A DNA stretch of 64,000 nucleotides from Streptomyces sp. Tu6071 (lineage in GTDB: Bacteria > Actinomycetota > Actinomycetes > Streptomycetales > Streptomycetaceae). Positions within the stretch are counted from its first letter, which is position 1; every line of letters starts with the position of its first letter. The notes beneath the pieces are model-generated. The model ran no database searches, was not told the DNA's origin, and saw nothing but the letters and a program-made list of their open reading frames with translations. The stretch spans positions 1,240,001 to 1,304,000 of the forward strand of contig NZ_CM001165.1 of assembly GCF_000213055.1 (NCBI RefSeq), given 5' to 3'. A program made the translations under genes and the position numbers. Positions 28,818 through 41,528 of this stretch are shown here, one piece after another.

Positions 28818-29621
28818 GTGCCGACGCCGAGCACCAGCGATGCCGTCGCTCCCCCGAAGTCCGCGGTCGCCGGGGGCGTGCAGTCCCTGGAGCGCGCCTT
28901 CGACCTCCTTGAGCGGATGGCGGACGCCGGCGGCGAGGTCGGGCTGAGCGAACTCGCCACGAGCAGCGGCCTCCCGCTGCCCACGATCCACCGCCTCATG
29001 CGCACGCTCGTCTCGACCGGGTACGTGCGCCAGCAGGAGAACCGCAGGTACGCGCTGGGCCCCCGCCTGATCCGGCTCGGCGAGTCCGCCTCGCGACTGC
29101 TCGGCACGTGGGCGCGCCCGTACCTCGCGCGGCTCGTCGAGGAGACGGGTGAGACCGCGAACATGGCGCTGCTCGACGGCGACGAGGTGGTGTACGTGGC
29201 GCAGGTGCCCTCGAAGCACTCGATGCGCATGTTCACCGAGGTCGGCCGCCGGGTCCTGCCGCACTCGACGGGCGTGGGCAAGGCCCTCCTCGCCGACAGC
29301 ACCCCGGGCGAGGTGCGCGCGCTGCTCGCCCGTACCGGCATGCCGGCCGCGACCGACCGCACGCTGACGACGCCCGAGTCCTTCCTCGCGGCGCTCGACG
29401 AGGTGCGGGCACGGGGCTTCGCGGTCGACGACAACGAGCAGGAGATCGGCGTGCGCTGCCTCGCGGTGTCCGTCCCGCACTCCCCCACGACGGCCGCGCT
29501 CTCGGTCTCGGGCCCCGCGGGCCGCCTGACCGACGAGGCGATGGTGCGCCACGTACCCGTACTGCGGCAGGTCGCCGCCGAACTGTCCGAGGCGCTCGCG
29601 CGCCGCGCGGAACAGGGCTAG
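28818..29621 (+). CDS. allR: IclR-family regulator of allantoin catabolism (AllR)
   Basis: The 267-residue protein has an N-terminal winged HTH (about residues 20-80: GVQSLERAFDLLERM, LSELATSSGLPLPTIHRLM) and a C-terminal IclR effector domain (NMALLDGDEVVYVAQVPS, LPHSTGVGKALLA, EQEIGVRCLAVSVPHSP). IclR proteins beside allantoinase genes in streptomycetes are the allantoin repressor AllR, which responds to an intermediate of the pathway. The GTG start has GAAAGGA upstream. It is divergent from allB. The specific assignment rests on position and family. Confidence 0.85.
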   Translation: MPTPSTSDAVAPPKSAVAGGVQSLERAFDLLERMADAGGEVGLSELATSSGLPLPTIHRLMRTLVSTGYVRQQENRRYALGPRLIRLGESASRLLGTWARPYLARLVEETGETANMALLDGDEVVYVAQVPSKHSMRMFTEVGRRVLPHSTGVGKALLADSTPGEVRALLARTGMPAATDRTLTTPESFLAALDEVRARGFAVDDNEQEIGVRCLAVSVPHSPTTAALSVSGPAGRLTDEAMVRHVPVLRQVAAELSEALARRAEQG

Positions 29622-29761
29622 CGAAGCCGTCCGGCGCGGGCCCCGGCGGGCGGAGCCGTCCGGCGCGGGGTGCCGAACAGGCGGGATGCATCGCCTCCCT
29701 GACGCGACGTCCCCCCGACACGGCCTCCTGATGCGGCGCCCCGCTCACGCGACCCCTTCTG

Positions 29762-29773
29762 TACCTACTGGTA
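29762..29773. promoter_or_regulatory. candidate TetR operator TACC-TACT-GGTA
   Basis: A perfect TACC/GGTA inverted repeat with a 4-base centre lies 15 bp before the TetR start codon; an overlapping TGTAC...GTACA pair spans 29760-29779. Position and form fit an autoregulatory TetR operator. Confidence 0.5.
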
Positions 29774-29788
29774 TGTACACTCCGGCCC

Positions 29789-30358
29789 ATGGACACCGCG
29801 GAACGACTGATCGAGAGCACGCGCGCCCTGCTGTGGGAACGCGGCTACACCGGCACCAGCCCGAAGGCCATCCAGCAGCGGGCCGGAGCCGGGCAGGGGA
29901 GCATGTACCACCACTTCACCGGGAAGCCCGATCTGGCGCTCGCCGCGATCCGGCGCACCGCGCGGGAGATGCGGACCAAGGCGGAGGAGCTGTTCTCCGC
30001 GCCGGGCACGGCGATCGAGCGCGTCACCGCGTACCTCCACCGGGAGCGTGACGTCCTCAAGGGCTGCCCGATCGGCCGCCTCACGCAGGACCCCGAGATC
30101 ATGGCCGACGCCGAGTTGCGCGCCCCCGTCGGCGAGACGCTCGACTGGCTGCGGGAACGCCTCGCGAAGCTGCTCGCGGAGGGCCGCGAGCGCGGCGAGC
30201 TGAGCGCCGCGCTGGACCCGGCGACGACGGCGGCGACGATCGTCGCGACCCTCCAGGGCGGCTACGTGCTGGCGCGCGCCGCCGGATCGGTGGAGCCGTT
30301 CGACCAGGCGATCGCCGGAGTGCTCGGTCTCCTGGCCGCTCCTGCCGGGCCGCGCTGA
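29789..30358 (+). CDS. TetR-family regulator
   Basis: The 189-residue protein has a TetR HTH at its N-terminus (TGTSPKAIQQRAGAGQGSMYHHFTGKPDL) and an all-helical ligand domain with KGCPIGRLTQDPEI typical of one TetR subgroup. The ATG at 29789 follows an operator-like repeat. The next gene, 82 bp downstream on the same strand, is a DUF4865 protein, and this regulator/DUF4865 pairing is common in actinobacteria, so it probably controls that gene. Confidence 0.9.
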   Translation: MDTAERLIESTRALLWERGYTGTSPKAIQQRAGAGQGSMYHHFTGKPDLALAAIRRTAREMRTKAEELFSAPGTAIERVTAYLHRERDVLKGCPIGRLTQDPEIMADAELRAPVGETLDWLRERLAKLLAEGRERGELSAALDPATTAATIVATLQGGYVLARAAGSVEPFDQAIAGVLGLLAAPAGPR

Positions 30359-30440
30359 GCCGCGCACAGCGCGGGCCGCCGGGACCGTACGCACGGCGGC
30401 AATCGAGACCCCTTCACCTCGCCCCGGAAAGGCATCACCC

Positions 30441-31055
30441 GTGCACGCGAAGCAGTACGAGATCACCCTGCCCGCCGACTACGACATGGGCGTCATCCGG
30501 CGCCGCGTCGCCGTGGGCGGCCATGTCCTCGACGACCGGGCCGGACTGGGCCTGAAGGCGTACGTCATCAGGGAGCGCGGCGTCGAGGGCTCGCCCGTCA
30601 ACCAGTACGCCCCCTTCTACCTGTGGAACGACACCGGGGCCATGGCCCGGTTCCTCGTCGGGGGCGGCGGCTTCCAGAACATCGTGCGGGACTTCGGGCG
30701 CCCCGTCGCCCGGCACTGGGCGGGCATCGCCTGCCACGCGGGGCCCGCCCGCGCTGCCGTGCCCCGGGCGGCCTCGCGCCGCCTCACCCCGATACCCGCC
30801 GACCCGGACACGGACGGCACGGGGCTCGGCCTGTCCGCGCTGATCGAGCGGGAGACCGCGCACCTGCGGACACTCGCCACCCACGACGACGTGCACACCG
30901 CCGCACTGGCCGTCGATCCCCACCACTGGCAACTGCTGCGGTTCGTGCTGTGGGCGGACTCCGCCGCGCCCGACGAGGAAGCGACGGAGCGCTACGAGGT
31001 GCTGCACCTGTCCGCCCCCGGCATCGGCGAACTGCCGGAGGGACGCGCCTGGTAG
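30441..31055 (+). CDS. DUF4865 family protein
   Basis: The 204-residue protein begins MHAKQYEITLPADYDMGVIR and includes GLKAYVIRERGVEGSPVNQY, which match the DUF4865 family of unknown function. The GTG start has GGAAAGG at good spacing. It follows a TetR gene that probably regulates it. No catalytic motif was recognised. Confidence 0.85.
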   Translation: MHAKQYEITLPADYDMGVIRRRVAVGGHVLDDRAGLGLKAYVIRERGVEGSPVNQYAPFYLWNDTGAMARFLVGGGGFQNIVRDFGRPVARHWAGIACHAGPARAAVPRAASRRLTPIPADPDTDGTGLGLSALIERETAHLRTLATHDDVHTAALAVDPHHWQLLRFVLWADSAAPDEEATERYEVLHLSAPGIGELPEGRAW

Positions 31056-31151
31056 CGGGTCCCGACCGGCTGCGGGGCGCACGCGGCGACCGCGCCCCGC
31101 AGCCACACCTCGCGCGCCCCCGCGCACCCGTGGGCTCCGCGGCGCACCCGC

Positions 31152-31272
31152 ACGCGCCGAACCGCGCGCCTACGCGCCGAACCGCACCCCCGCACGCCGC
31201 ACCATGCCCGCACGCGCCGAAGCACGCCCCTGCACGCCGGACCTCGCCCGTACGCGCAGAAGCCGCCCCGCT
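31152..31272. repeat. degenerate 20-bp tandem repeats
   Basis: Six diverged units beginning with ACGC(G)CCGA-like sequence start at 31152, 31172, 31194, 31212, 31234 and 31252, a period of about 20 bp. They lie between the convergent DUF4865 and DUF5955-like genes. No conserved spacer structure is present. Confidence 0.6.
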
Positions 31273-31289
31273 CCCCCACCGAGCGCCCC

Positions 31290-31643
31290 TCAGCGCCCGC
31301 CCGCGCCCCCGAACAGCTCGACCGCCGCGCGCAGTCGGGCGAGGGCGGGGGCGAGGGCGCTCACCGAGCCGGTGGTGGCGGCGAGGCGCAGCAGGGGGCC
31401 ACTGAGGGCGGCCGGGCTCGGGGCCGGGCCGGACAGGAGGGCGGTGAGAGCCGCGAGTTCCTCCTCGGCGAGGTCCCTGTCGGCGAGGGCGACGGGCAGC
31501 CCGGCCAGGGCGCGGCGCAGGACCGTCACGGCCTCGCGCAACTCCGCGATGCGCGGATCCTCCTGGTCCTCGGCGGGCCGCTGGTCCCCCGCCGGTCCCC
31601 CCGTGATGGCGACGGGCACACCCGTCCCCTCCGTACCGGTCAC
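31290..31643 (-). CDS. small conserved protein, DUF5955-like
   Basis: The 117-residue protein starts VTGTEGTGVPVAITGG and has a helical body (ELREAVTVLRRALAGLPVAL, EEELAALTALL, ALARLRAAVELFGG). It resembles small streptomycete DUF5955 proteins of unknown function; this is from memory and moderately sure. The GTG at 31643 has an ideal GGAGGAG 7 bases upstream, which favours it over a GTG 24 bp earlier. Confidence 0.65.
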   Translation of the reverse strand: MTGTEGTGVPVAITGGPAGDQRPAEDQEDPRIAELREAVTVLRRALAGLPVALADRDLAEEELAALTALLSGPAPSPAALSGPLLRLAATTGSVSALAPALARLRAAVELFGGAGGR

Positions 31644-31859
31644 AAGCAGACTCCTCCCCCTTCGCACGACCTCGTGCGTCTACCCCGATTCGCTCGCGTC
31701 TCACGGCTGGTCAGGCGCAAGGCGGCGCGAACGGTGCCCAGTATTCGCCACCGCGCGCCGACACGCCAGCCGGTACGCGCCCCACCCGCTCCGTGCGCGC
31801 CCCGCCCGTAGGGTCGCCGCACACGCGCGCCGGTGCGGACCGGCGGGAGGGAGGCAGCG

Positions 31860-32480
31860 ATGGCGCGGGACGCGGAGGGCGGGACGGCCGGGATCGTGCT
31901 CGCCGCCGGGGGCGGGCGGCGGCTCGGGGGCAGGCCCAAGGCGCTTCTGGAGTACGGGGGTTCACCGCTCGTCGCACGCGCGGTGGCGCTCGCGCGGGCC
32001 GGGGGCTGCGGGCGCGTGCACGTCGTGACGGGCGCCGAGGCGGAGGGGGCGCGCGCGGCCGGTGAACGCGCCGGGGCGGCGCCGGAGGCATGGGTGCGCA
32101 ACCCCGCGTGGGAGTCCGGCATGGGGTCCTCGCTACGGGCCGGGCTCGCCTCGCTCGCCGGGACGGGAGCCCGCGCGGCGCTCGTGCTGCTCGTGGACCA
32201 GCCGGGCATCACACCGGAGGCGGTAGCGCGGGTCCTCGACGCGTACGAGGGCCCGGCGACGCTCGCCGCGGCGGCGTACGGGGGCGGGCGCGGCCACCCG
32301 GTGCTGCTCGGCGCCGCGCACTGGGCCGGGGTCGCCGCGGCGGCCGAGGGCGACCGGGGGGCGCGGGCCTACCTGCGGGAGCACGCGCAAGGGGTCCGGC
32401 TCGTGGAGTGCGGGGACTTGTGCGACCCGTACGACATCGACACCCCCGAGGACCTGCGGCGGCTGCGGGAGACGTCCTGA
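31860..32480 (+). CDS. MocA/MobA-like molybdenum cofactor nucleotidyltransferase
   Basis: The 206-residue protein is a nucleotidyltransferase-fold enzyme with the NTP loop LAAGGGRRLGGRPKALL, the acidic site LLVDQPG and the C-terminal DPYDIDTPEDL. MocA-type members transfer CMP to molybdopterin for xanthine dehydrogenase-type enzymes. Its place in a purine-degradation region fits that role, because xanthine dehydrogenase makes urate, but no xanthine dehydrogenase gene is in the window. The ATG at 31860 follows a GGGAGGGAGG ribosome-binding site. Confidence 0.8.
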   Translation: MARDAEGGTAGIVLAAGGGRRLGGRPKALLEYGGSPLVARAVALARAGGCGRVHVVTGAEAEGARAAGERAGAAPEAWVRNPAWESGMGSSLRAGLASLAGTGARAALVLLVDQPGITPEAVARVLDAYEGPATLAAAAYGGGRGHPVLLGAAHWAGVAAAAEGDRGARAYLREHAQGVRLVECGDLCDPYDIDTPEDLRRLRETS

Positions 32481-32535
32481 GGCACGCACGGGCCGGGGTG
32501 GCACCGAGGGACATCAGCCCGGAAGGCCCCAGCCA

Positions 32536-32570
32536 TTGACTTCCGCGATGAGAAAACTAGTATCCACTAG
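32536..32570 (+). promoter_or_regulatory. malate synthase promoter with overlapping palindrome
   Basis: TTGACT (32536-32541) and TAGTAT (32558-32563) are 16 bp apart and fit a strong principal-sigma promoter. The perfect palindrome CTAGT-ATCC-ACTAG (32557-32570) covers the -10 box, as expected for a repressor site. It differs from the ureide operator. The leader to the start codon is about 130 bases. Confidence 0.6.
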
Positions 32571-32696
32571 CAAGCAGAGAGCAGCGTTCCTCTCATCCAC
32601 ACGCCCGCCATGCCGCCCCATCCGCCCCCGATACTCCATGGCACGCAGTGCCACACATTACGTGCCGTCCCCGCCGAAGCCGAAGGAGTGCCCCTC

Positions 32697-34325
32697 ATGT
32701 CCGCACCCGCTCCCGCCGTCGTCGCCGCAGGCGCCCCGCACGCGAGCCGGCAGGAGGAGATCCTGACTCCGGCCGCGCTCGCCTTCCTCGCCGAGTTGCA
32801 CCGCGCCTTCGCGCCGCGCCGCGCCGAACTGCTCGCGCACCGCGCCGAGCGCCGCGCGGAGATCGCCCGTACCGCCTCGCTCGACTTCCTTCCCGCGACG
32901 CGCGCGATCCGCGAGGACGACTCCTGGCGCGTCGCGCCCGCGCCCGAGGCGCTCCAGGACCGCCGCGTCGAGATCACCGGCCCGACCGACCGCAAGATGA
33001 CGATCAACGCGCTCAACTCGGGCGCCAAGGTGTGGCTCGCCGACTTCGAGGACGCCTCGGCCCCCACGTGGGAGAACGTCATCGGCGGCCAGGCCAACCT
33101 CATCGACGCCTTCGAGCGGAAGATCGACTTCACCGACGCGCGCACCGGCAAGAGCTACGCGCTGCGGCCCGAGGAGGAGCTGGCGACCGTCGTCGTCCGC
33201 CCGCGCGGCTGGCACCTCGACGAGCGCCACCTGGAGGTCGACGGCGAGGCGGTCCCCGGCGGCCTCGTCGACTTCGGCCTCTACTTCTTCCACAACGCCG
33301 AGCGGCTCGCCGCGCGCGGCCTCGGCCCGTTCTTCTACCTGCCGAAGACGGAGTCGCACCTCGAAGCCCGCCTGTGGAACGACGTGTTCACGCTCGCGCA
33401 GGAGAAGCTGGGCATCCCGCGCGGCACGATCCGCGCCACCGTCCTCATCGAGACGATCACCGCCGCCTACGAGATGGAGGAGATCCTCTACGAGCTGCGC
33501 GAGCACGCGGCCGGGCTCAACGCGGGCCGCTGGGACTACCTCTTCTCCATCGTGAAGAACTTCCGTGACGGCGGCGCCACGTTCGTCCTGCCGGACCGCA
33601 ACGCCGTGACGATGACGGCCCCGTTCATGCGCGCCTACACCGAACTCCTCGTCCGCACCTGCCACAAGCGCGGCGCGCACGCGATCGGCGGCATGGCCGC
33701 GTTCATCCCCTCGCGCAAGGACCCGGAGGTCAACAAGACGGCCTTCGCGAAGGTCCGCGCCGACAAGGACCGGGAGGCGGCGGACGGTTTCGACGGCTCG
33801 TGGGTCGCACACCCCGACCTCGTCCCCGTCGCGCTGGAGTCCTTCGACGCGGTGCTCGGCGAGCGCCCGAACCAGAAGGAGCGGCTGCGCGAGGACGTCG
33901 AGGTCGCCGCCGGGGACCTCATCGCGATCGACTCGCTCGACGCGAGGCCGACGTACGACGGTGTCGTCAACGCGGTGCGGGTCGGCATCCGTTACATCGA
34001 GGCGTGGCTGCGCGGCTCGGGCGCGGTCGCGATCTTCAACCTGATGGAGGACGCGGCGACCGCCGAGATCTCCCGCTCGCAGCTGTGGCAGTGGATCAAC
34101 GCGGGTGTCGAGGTCGAGCACGAGGGCACGCCCGTCCTCGTCACGCGCGACCTGGTGCGCCGCGTCGCCGACGAGGACCTGGCCGCGCTCCGCGCCGAGC
34201 TCGGCGCGGAGACGTACGCGGCGGGCCGCTGGGACGAGGCGTACGCGCTGCTCCTGGAGGTCGCTCTCGCCGACACGTACGCGGACTTCCTGACCGTCCC
34301 CGCGTACGCGCGCCTGCGCGGCTGA
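32697..34325 (+). CDS. aceB: malate synthase A
   Basis: The 542-residue enzyme condenses glyoxylate with acetyl-CoA to malate. The family signature is present ([17 protein letters not shown]), with [27 protein letters not shown] and the C-terminal region [21 protein letters not shown]. Length is that of the A isoform. The ATG at 32697 has AAGGAG 8 bases upstream. Nearby ureide genes produce glyoxylate, which this enzyme would feed into central metabolism, so it likely closes the allantoin pathway. Confidence 0.95.
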   Translation: MSAPAPAVVAAGAPHASRQEEILTPAALAFLAELHRAFAPRRAELLAHRAERRAEIARTASLDFLPATRAIREDDSWRVAPAPEALQDRRVEITGPTDRKMTINALNSGAKVWLADFEDASAPTWENVIGGQANLIDAFERKIDFTDARTGKSYALRPEEELATVVVRPRGWHLDERHLEVDGEAVPGGLVDFGLYFFHNAERLAARGLGPFFYLPKTESHLEARLWNDVFTLAQEKLGIPRGTIRATVLIETITAAYEMEEILYELREHAAGLNAGRWDYLFSIVKNFRDGGATFVLPDRNAVTMTAPFMRAYTELLVRTCHKRGAHAIGGMAAFIPSRKDPEVNKTAFAKVRADKDREAADGFDGSWVAHPDLVPVALESFDAVLGERPNQKERLREDVEVAAGDLIAIDSLDARPTYDGVVNAVRVGIRYIEAWLRGSGAVAIFNLMEDAATAEISRSQLWQWINAGVEVEHEGTPVLVTRDLVRRVADEDLAALRAELGAETYAAGRWDEAYALLLEVALADTYADFLTVPAYARLRG

Positions 34326-34351
34326 GCCGCGCCGCACGGCCGCCCCGGGTC

Positions 34352-35230
34352 TCAGCGGCGGCCGTGCAGGTCGGGCACGTGCTGGAGCCACGCGGGACGG
34401 CCCGCGCGGCTCGCGTCGCGGCGGCGGCGGTCGGCCTCGGACAGCTCGCCCGCGCTCGGGAAGCCGGTCGGCAGCCAGCGCGCGGAGAGCGCGGCGCGCT
34501 CGGCGAGGTGCCGTACGTAGGCGTCCCTGACCTCGCCGGCCGTCGCGAAGCCGTCCTCGCCTTCGAGCCACGCGTCCGGTACGAGCCCGACGACCTCGCG
34601 CAGCAGTTCCTCGCCGACCTTCGGGGCCAGCTCGGCGTCGGCGGCGCGCGTGTCGGGCGCGTAGCCGCCGAGGGCGTGTGCCCGGAAGTCGTACGCCTTG
34701 CCGCGCGCGTCCCCGGCGCCCGCCCAGCGGTGGTGGAAGACGAGCGCGGCGCCGTGGTCGATGAGCCACAGGCGCGGGGGCGCGACGCCGCGCGTGGGCC
34801 ATACGAGCAGGTTGGGGCTGTGCACGGTGCGGTCGACGTTCGCGGTGAGCGCGTCGAGCCACACGATCCGCCCGGCCTCCACGGGATCGACGGGGAACTC
34901 GCCCGCGACGAAGTCGGCGGCCCCGGACAGGTAGTCCATCCCGAGGTTGGTCCCGCCGCTCGCGTCGAGCAGTTCCCGCACCTCCTGGTGCGGCTCCCCC
35001 GCCCCGAGCGCCGGATCGAAGTCGACCAGCACCAGCTCGGGCACCCGGAGCCCGAGGCGCCGCCCCAGTTCCCCCACGATCACCTCGGCGACGAGCGCCT
35101 TCCGCCCCTGCGCGGCGCCGGCGAACTTCACGACGTACGTGCCGAGGTCGTCGGCCTCGACGACGCCGGGTACGGAGCCGCCGGAGAACAGGGACTCGAC
35201 GTAGCGGGTCGCGGTGACCTCTCTCAGCAT
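34352..35230 (-). CDS. HipA-family kinase-like protein
   Basis: The 292-residue protein resembles HipA-type Ser/Thr kinases in its N-terminal half (YVVKFAGAAQGRKALVAEVI as the nucleotide-binding Lys region, then LDALTANVDRTVHSPNLLVW and LWLIDHGAALVFHH as catalytic and metal-binding loops). No HipB-like antitoxin is adjacent, and classical HipA domains are longer, so it is probably not a toxin. It is convergent with malate synthase, 26 bp away. Its substrate is unknown. Confidence 0.78.
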   Translation of the reverse strand: MLREVTATRYVESLFSGGSVPGVVEADDLGTYVVKFAGAAQGRKALVAEVIVGELGRRLGLRVPELVLVDFDPALGAGEPHQEVRELLDASGGTNLGMDYLSGAADFVAGEFPVDPVEAGRIVWLDALTANVDRTVHSPNLLVWPTRGVAPPRLWLIDHGAALVFHHRWAGAGDARGKAYDFRAHALGGYAPDTRAADAELAPKVGEELLREVVGLVPDAWLEGEDGFATAGEVRDAYVRHLAERAALSARWLPTGFPSAGELSEADRRRRDASRAGRPAWLQHVPDLHGRR

Positions 35231-35466
35231 GTCCCCGGGCTCCGTCGCTCGTGCGGTGCGGATTCCGCGGCGATGCCCGGCTCGGTGTCACCCCGGCCGG
35301 GGAGGGGCCGGGGGGTGCGGAAGGCGTCCATGCCACCGATCGTGTCACGTCGCCCGTCGTGCGCGGCGACGGCGGTGCTCGCGCGCCCTCGCGAGGACGG
35401 GCGGGGTACGGGGCGCGGCCGGGAGGCGGCGCTCCGTACCCCGGTCCTTCTCGTCGTCCGGGCGGA

Positions 35467-39440
<3,974 letters not shown>

Positions 39441-39562
39441 TAACAACGTCGGATTCTGTCGCTTTCTGAGCGAGGGGACGCGGGGCGGGGTCCCGGCGCG
39501 CGTCGGCGCGGGGCGGGCCGCGCGGCGGGCGGAAGGGGCCGACGCCGGCGAGGACCGGTCCC

Positions 39563-40492
39563 TCACGGGCTCCGGTCCCCGCTCGCGGCGGGCGTCTCCC
39601 CCGCCCGCCCCTCCAGCGCCCGTACCACCGCGACCATGTCCTCCCGGCCGAAGCCCCCCGCGAACGTCTCGCCGTACAGGGCGTGGCACGCGTCCAGGAG
39701 GGGGGAGGCCGCTCCGGACGCGCGGGCGGCCTCGGCGATGAGGCGGTTGTTCTTCAGGACGTCCTCGATCGTGGCCTGGGGGGCGAAGTCGCGGGCGAGC
39801 AGTTTCGGGGACTTCGTGCGGGAGACGGGGCTCGCCATCGGGCCCGCCTCCAGGATCGCGAGGAACTGGGGGAGGTCGAGGGCGTGGCGGGCGGCGAGGT
39901 GGAAGGACTCGGCGAGGCCCGTGACCGTCGTGATCAGGAAGAGGTTGACGGCGAGCTTCATGAGGAGCGCCTGCGGGGCCGCCCCGCCGCACACGAAAGT
40001 CTCCTTGCACAGCGGCGCGAACAGGGGGCGTACGCGGGCGACGTCCTCGGCCCCTCCCGCCAGCATCGCCACCAGCTCGCCCGCCTCCGCGGGGACGCGC
40101 GAGCCGGAGACCGGGGCCTCGACGTACGCACCGCCCGCCTCCCGTACCTCCGCCTCCAGGGCCCGCGCGTACGCGGGCGGGTTCGTGCCCGTGACGACGA
40201 GCGTGCGGCCCGCGACGCGGCGTGCGAACTCCCTTGTGCCGCGTGCCAGTACGGCATCCGTCGCGGCCTCGTCCGCGAGCATCAGGAAGACGGTGCGGCA
40301 GCGGCGGAAGACCTCGGCGGGGCTGTCCGCGACCTCGGCGCCCGCCGCGCGCAGGGGCTCCGCGCGGGGCGCGGTGCGGTTCCACACCACGAGCGGGGTG
40401 CCCGCGCGGACCAGGTTGAGCGCCATGGGGTGCCCCATGACTCCGAGTCCGACGAAGCCGGTCGGGGTGGCGTCTTCGGGCGTGGGCGGCAC
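39563..40492 (-). CDS. beta-hydroxyacid dehydrogenase (6-PGDH/HIBADH superfamily)
   Basis: The 309-residue NAD(P)-dependent enzyme has the Rossmann motif [13 protein letters not shown], the substrate loop [19 protein letters not shown] and the catalytic Lys in [12 protein letters not shown]. It should oxidise a beta-hydroxyacid or reduce the matching semialdehyde, such as 3-hydroxyisobutyrate or tartronate semialdehyde; the latter would suit glyoxylate metabolism, but nothing here proves it. I chose the GTG at 40492 because GAGGAG lies 5 bases upstream; ATGs at 40519 and 40531 fall inside the operators and lack ribosome-binding sites. Confidence 0.85.
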   Translation of the reverse strand: MPPTPEDATPTGFVGLGVMGHPMALNLVRAGTPLVVWNRTAPRAEPLRAAGAEVADSPAEVFRRCRTVFLMLADEAATDAVLARGTREFARRVAGRTLVVTGTNPPAYARALEAEVREAGGAYVEAPVSGSRVPAEAGELVAMLAGGAEDVARVRPLFAPLCKETFVCGGAAPQALLMKLAVNLFLITTVTGLAESFHLAARHALDLPQFLAILEAGPMASPVSRTKSPKLLARDFAPQATIEDVLKNNRLIAEAARASGAASPLLDACHALYGETFAGGFGREDMVAVVRALEGRAGETPAASGDRSP

Positions 40493-40517
40493 GGGGTCTC
40501 CTCGGCGCGACGGGATC

Positions 40518-40559
40518 ATGACCGCCGTCATAATAAGGGCGGACTATGACGGCTGTCAT
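40518..40559. promoter_or_regulatory. twin operators ATGAC-N4-GTCAT
   Basis: Two palindromes, ATGAC-CGCC-GTCAT (40518-40531) and ATGAC-GGCT-GTCAT (40546-40559), have centres 28 bp apart in the divergent region between the dehydrogenase and the TetR gene. They are strong candidates for TetR binding sites controlling both genes. Confidence 0.75.
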
Positions 40560-40610
40560 GACGGGGGGCGTCGTTATGCTGGCGGCCGGTGCGCGAGGGA
40601 GGCGGCGGGG

Positions 40611-41201
40611 ATGGCGGAGCGGAGTCCGCGGGAGCGGGTCGTGTTCAGCGCCGCCCAACTGCTGCGCAGGGGCGGCGTCGCGGGGACCGGGATGCGCGAG
40701 GCCGTGACGCGCGCGGGGGCGCCGCGCGGCTCGCTCCAGCACTACTTCCCCGGCGGCAAGGAGCAGCTGGTCAACGAGGCGGTCGACTGGGCGGGCCGGT
40801 ACGCGGCCCGCCGCGTGGACCGCTTCGTCGCCGCGCTCGACACCCCCTCGCCGAGCGGGCTCTTCGCCGCGATGGTGGGGCAGTGGACCGAGGAGTACGA
40901 GGGCGAGGCGGGCTTCGCCGCCGGCTGCCCGGTCGCCGCGGCGACGGTCGACAGCGCGGACGCGGTCGCGTCGACCCGTACCGCCGCCGCGCGCGCCTTC
41001 GACGGCTGGCTCACCGCCGTCGCGGGCGCGCTGCGCGCGATGGGCGTGCCCGAGGCCCGTACGCACGCCCTCGCGACGCTCATGATCAGCTCCCTCGAAG
41101 GCGCGCTGCTGCTCGCGCGCGCCACGCGCGACGTACGCCCCTTGGACGACGTCGTACGGGAGCTGGGCCCGCTGCTCGACGCGGCGGTGCCCGAGGACTG
41201 A
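40611..41201 (+). CDS. TetR-family regulator (LmrA/YxaF-like)
   Basis: The 196-residue protein has a TetR HTH (AGTGMREAVTRAGAPRGSLQ, then HYFPGGKEQLVNEAV) and a C-terminal domain like LmrA/YxaF regulators (CPVAAATVDSAD, LATLMISSLEGALLLAR). The ATG at 40611 has a strong GAGGGAGG upstream. It is divergent from the beta-hydroxyacid dehydrogenase across the twin operators and probably represses both. Confidence 0.9.
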   Translation: MAERSPRERVVFSAAQLLRRGGVAGTGMREAVTRAGAPRGSLQHYFPGGKEQLVNEAVDWAGRYAARRVDRFVAALDTPSPSGLFAAMVGQWTEEYEGEAGFAAGCPVAAATVDSADAVASTRTAAARAFDGWLTAVAGALRAMGVPEARTHALATLMISSLEGALLLARATRDVRPLDDVVRELGPLLDAAVPED

Positions 41202-41528
41202 GCCGCCCCGCCGCCGCGCGCCTTCGGGAGGGGCCCGTGTGCCGCGCCCCCGCGACGGGCCCGTGTGCCGCGCCCGAGCGTGCCCCTCCCGCGCGTGCCG
41301 CGTCCCAAGCCCCGCTCCCGCATGTGCCGCGTCCCAAGCGCCGCTCCCGCATGTGCCGTGCCCACATCCCCGTCCCCGCAGGTACGGTGCGCGGCACCAT
41401 GTCCCGGGGCCCCGCCCGGAACCTACGGTCTGGCCGACAGTTCACCCGCGCCGCCACCGTCGTCCGTCGCAGGTCCGTCCCCCCAGCGGGACGCCGGCCC
41501 TGGTGGCCCCAGCGAAAGCCGGTCCGTC
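41202..41528. other. gap upstream of the branched-chain ABC operon
   Basis: The gap holds a tandem repeat array (41240-41382) and should hold the operon promoter, which I could not place. A GGTGC...GCACC-like inverted repeat is near 41386-41398. No gene was seen. Confidence 0.5.
41296..41382. repeat. 29-bp tandem repeats
   Basis: Three units of 29 bp start at 41296, 41325 and 41354, each beginning TGCCGYG(T)CCC; the first two differ at about one base and the third is diverged. Looser copies start at 41240 and 41266. They are contiguous, without unique spacers. Confidence 0.75.

Noticed and set aside
34352..35230. HipBA toxin-antitoxin system
   Set aside because: No HipB-like gene is adjacent, and the protein is shorter than classical HipA.
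41240..41382. Possible CRISPR array
   Set aside because: Repeats of 29 bp have CRISPR-like length, but they are adjacent, diverged and without spacers.
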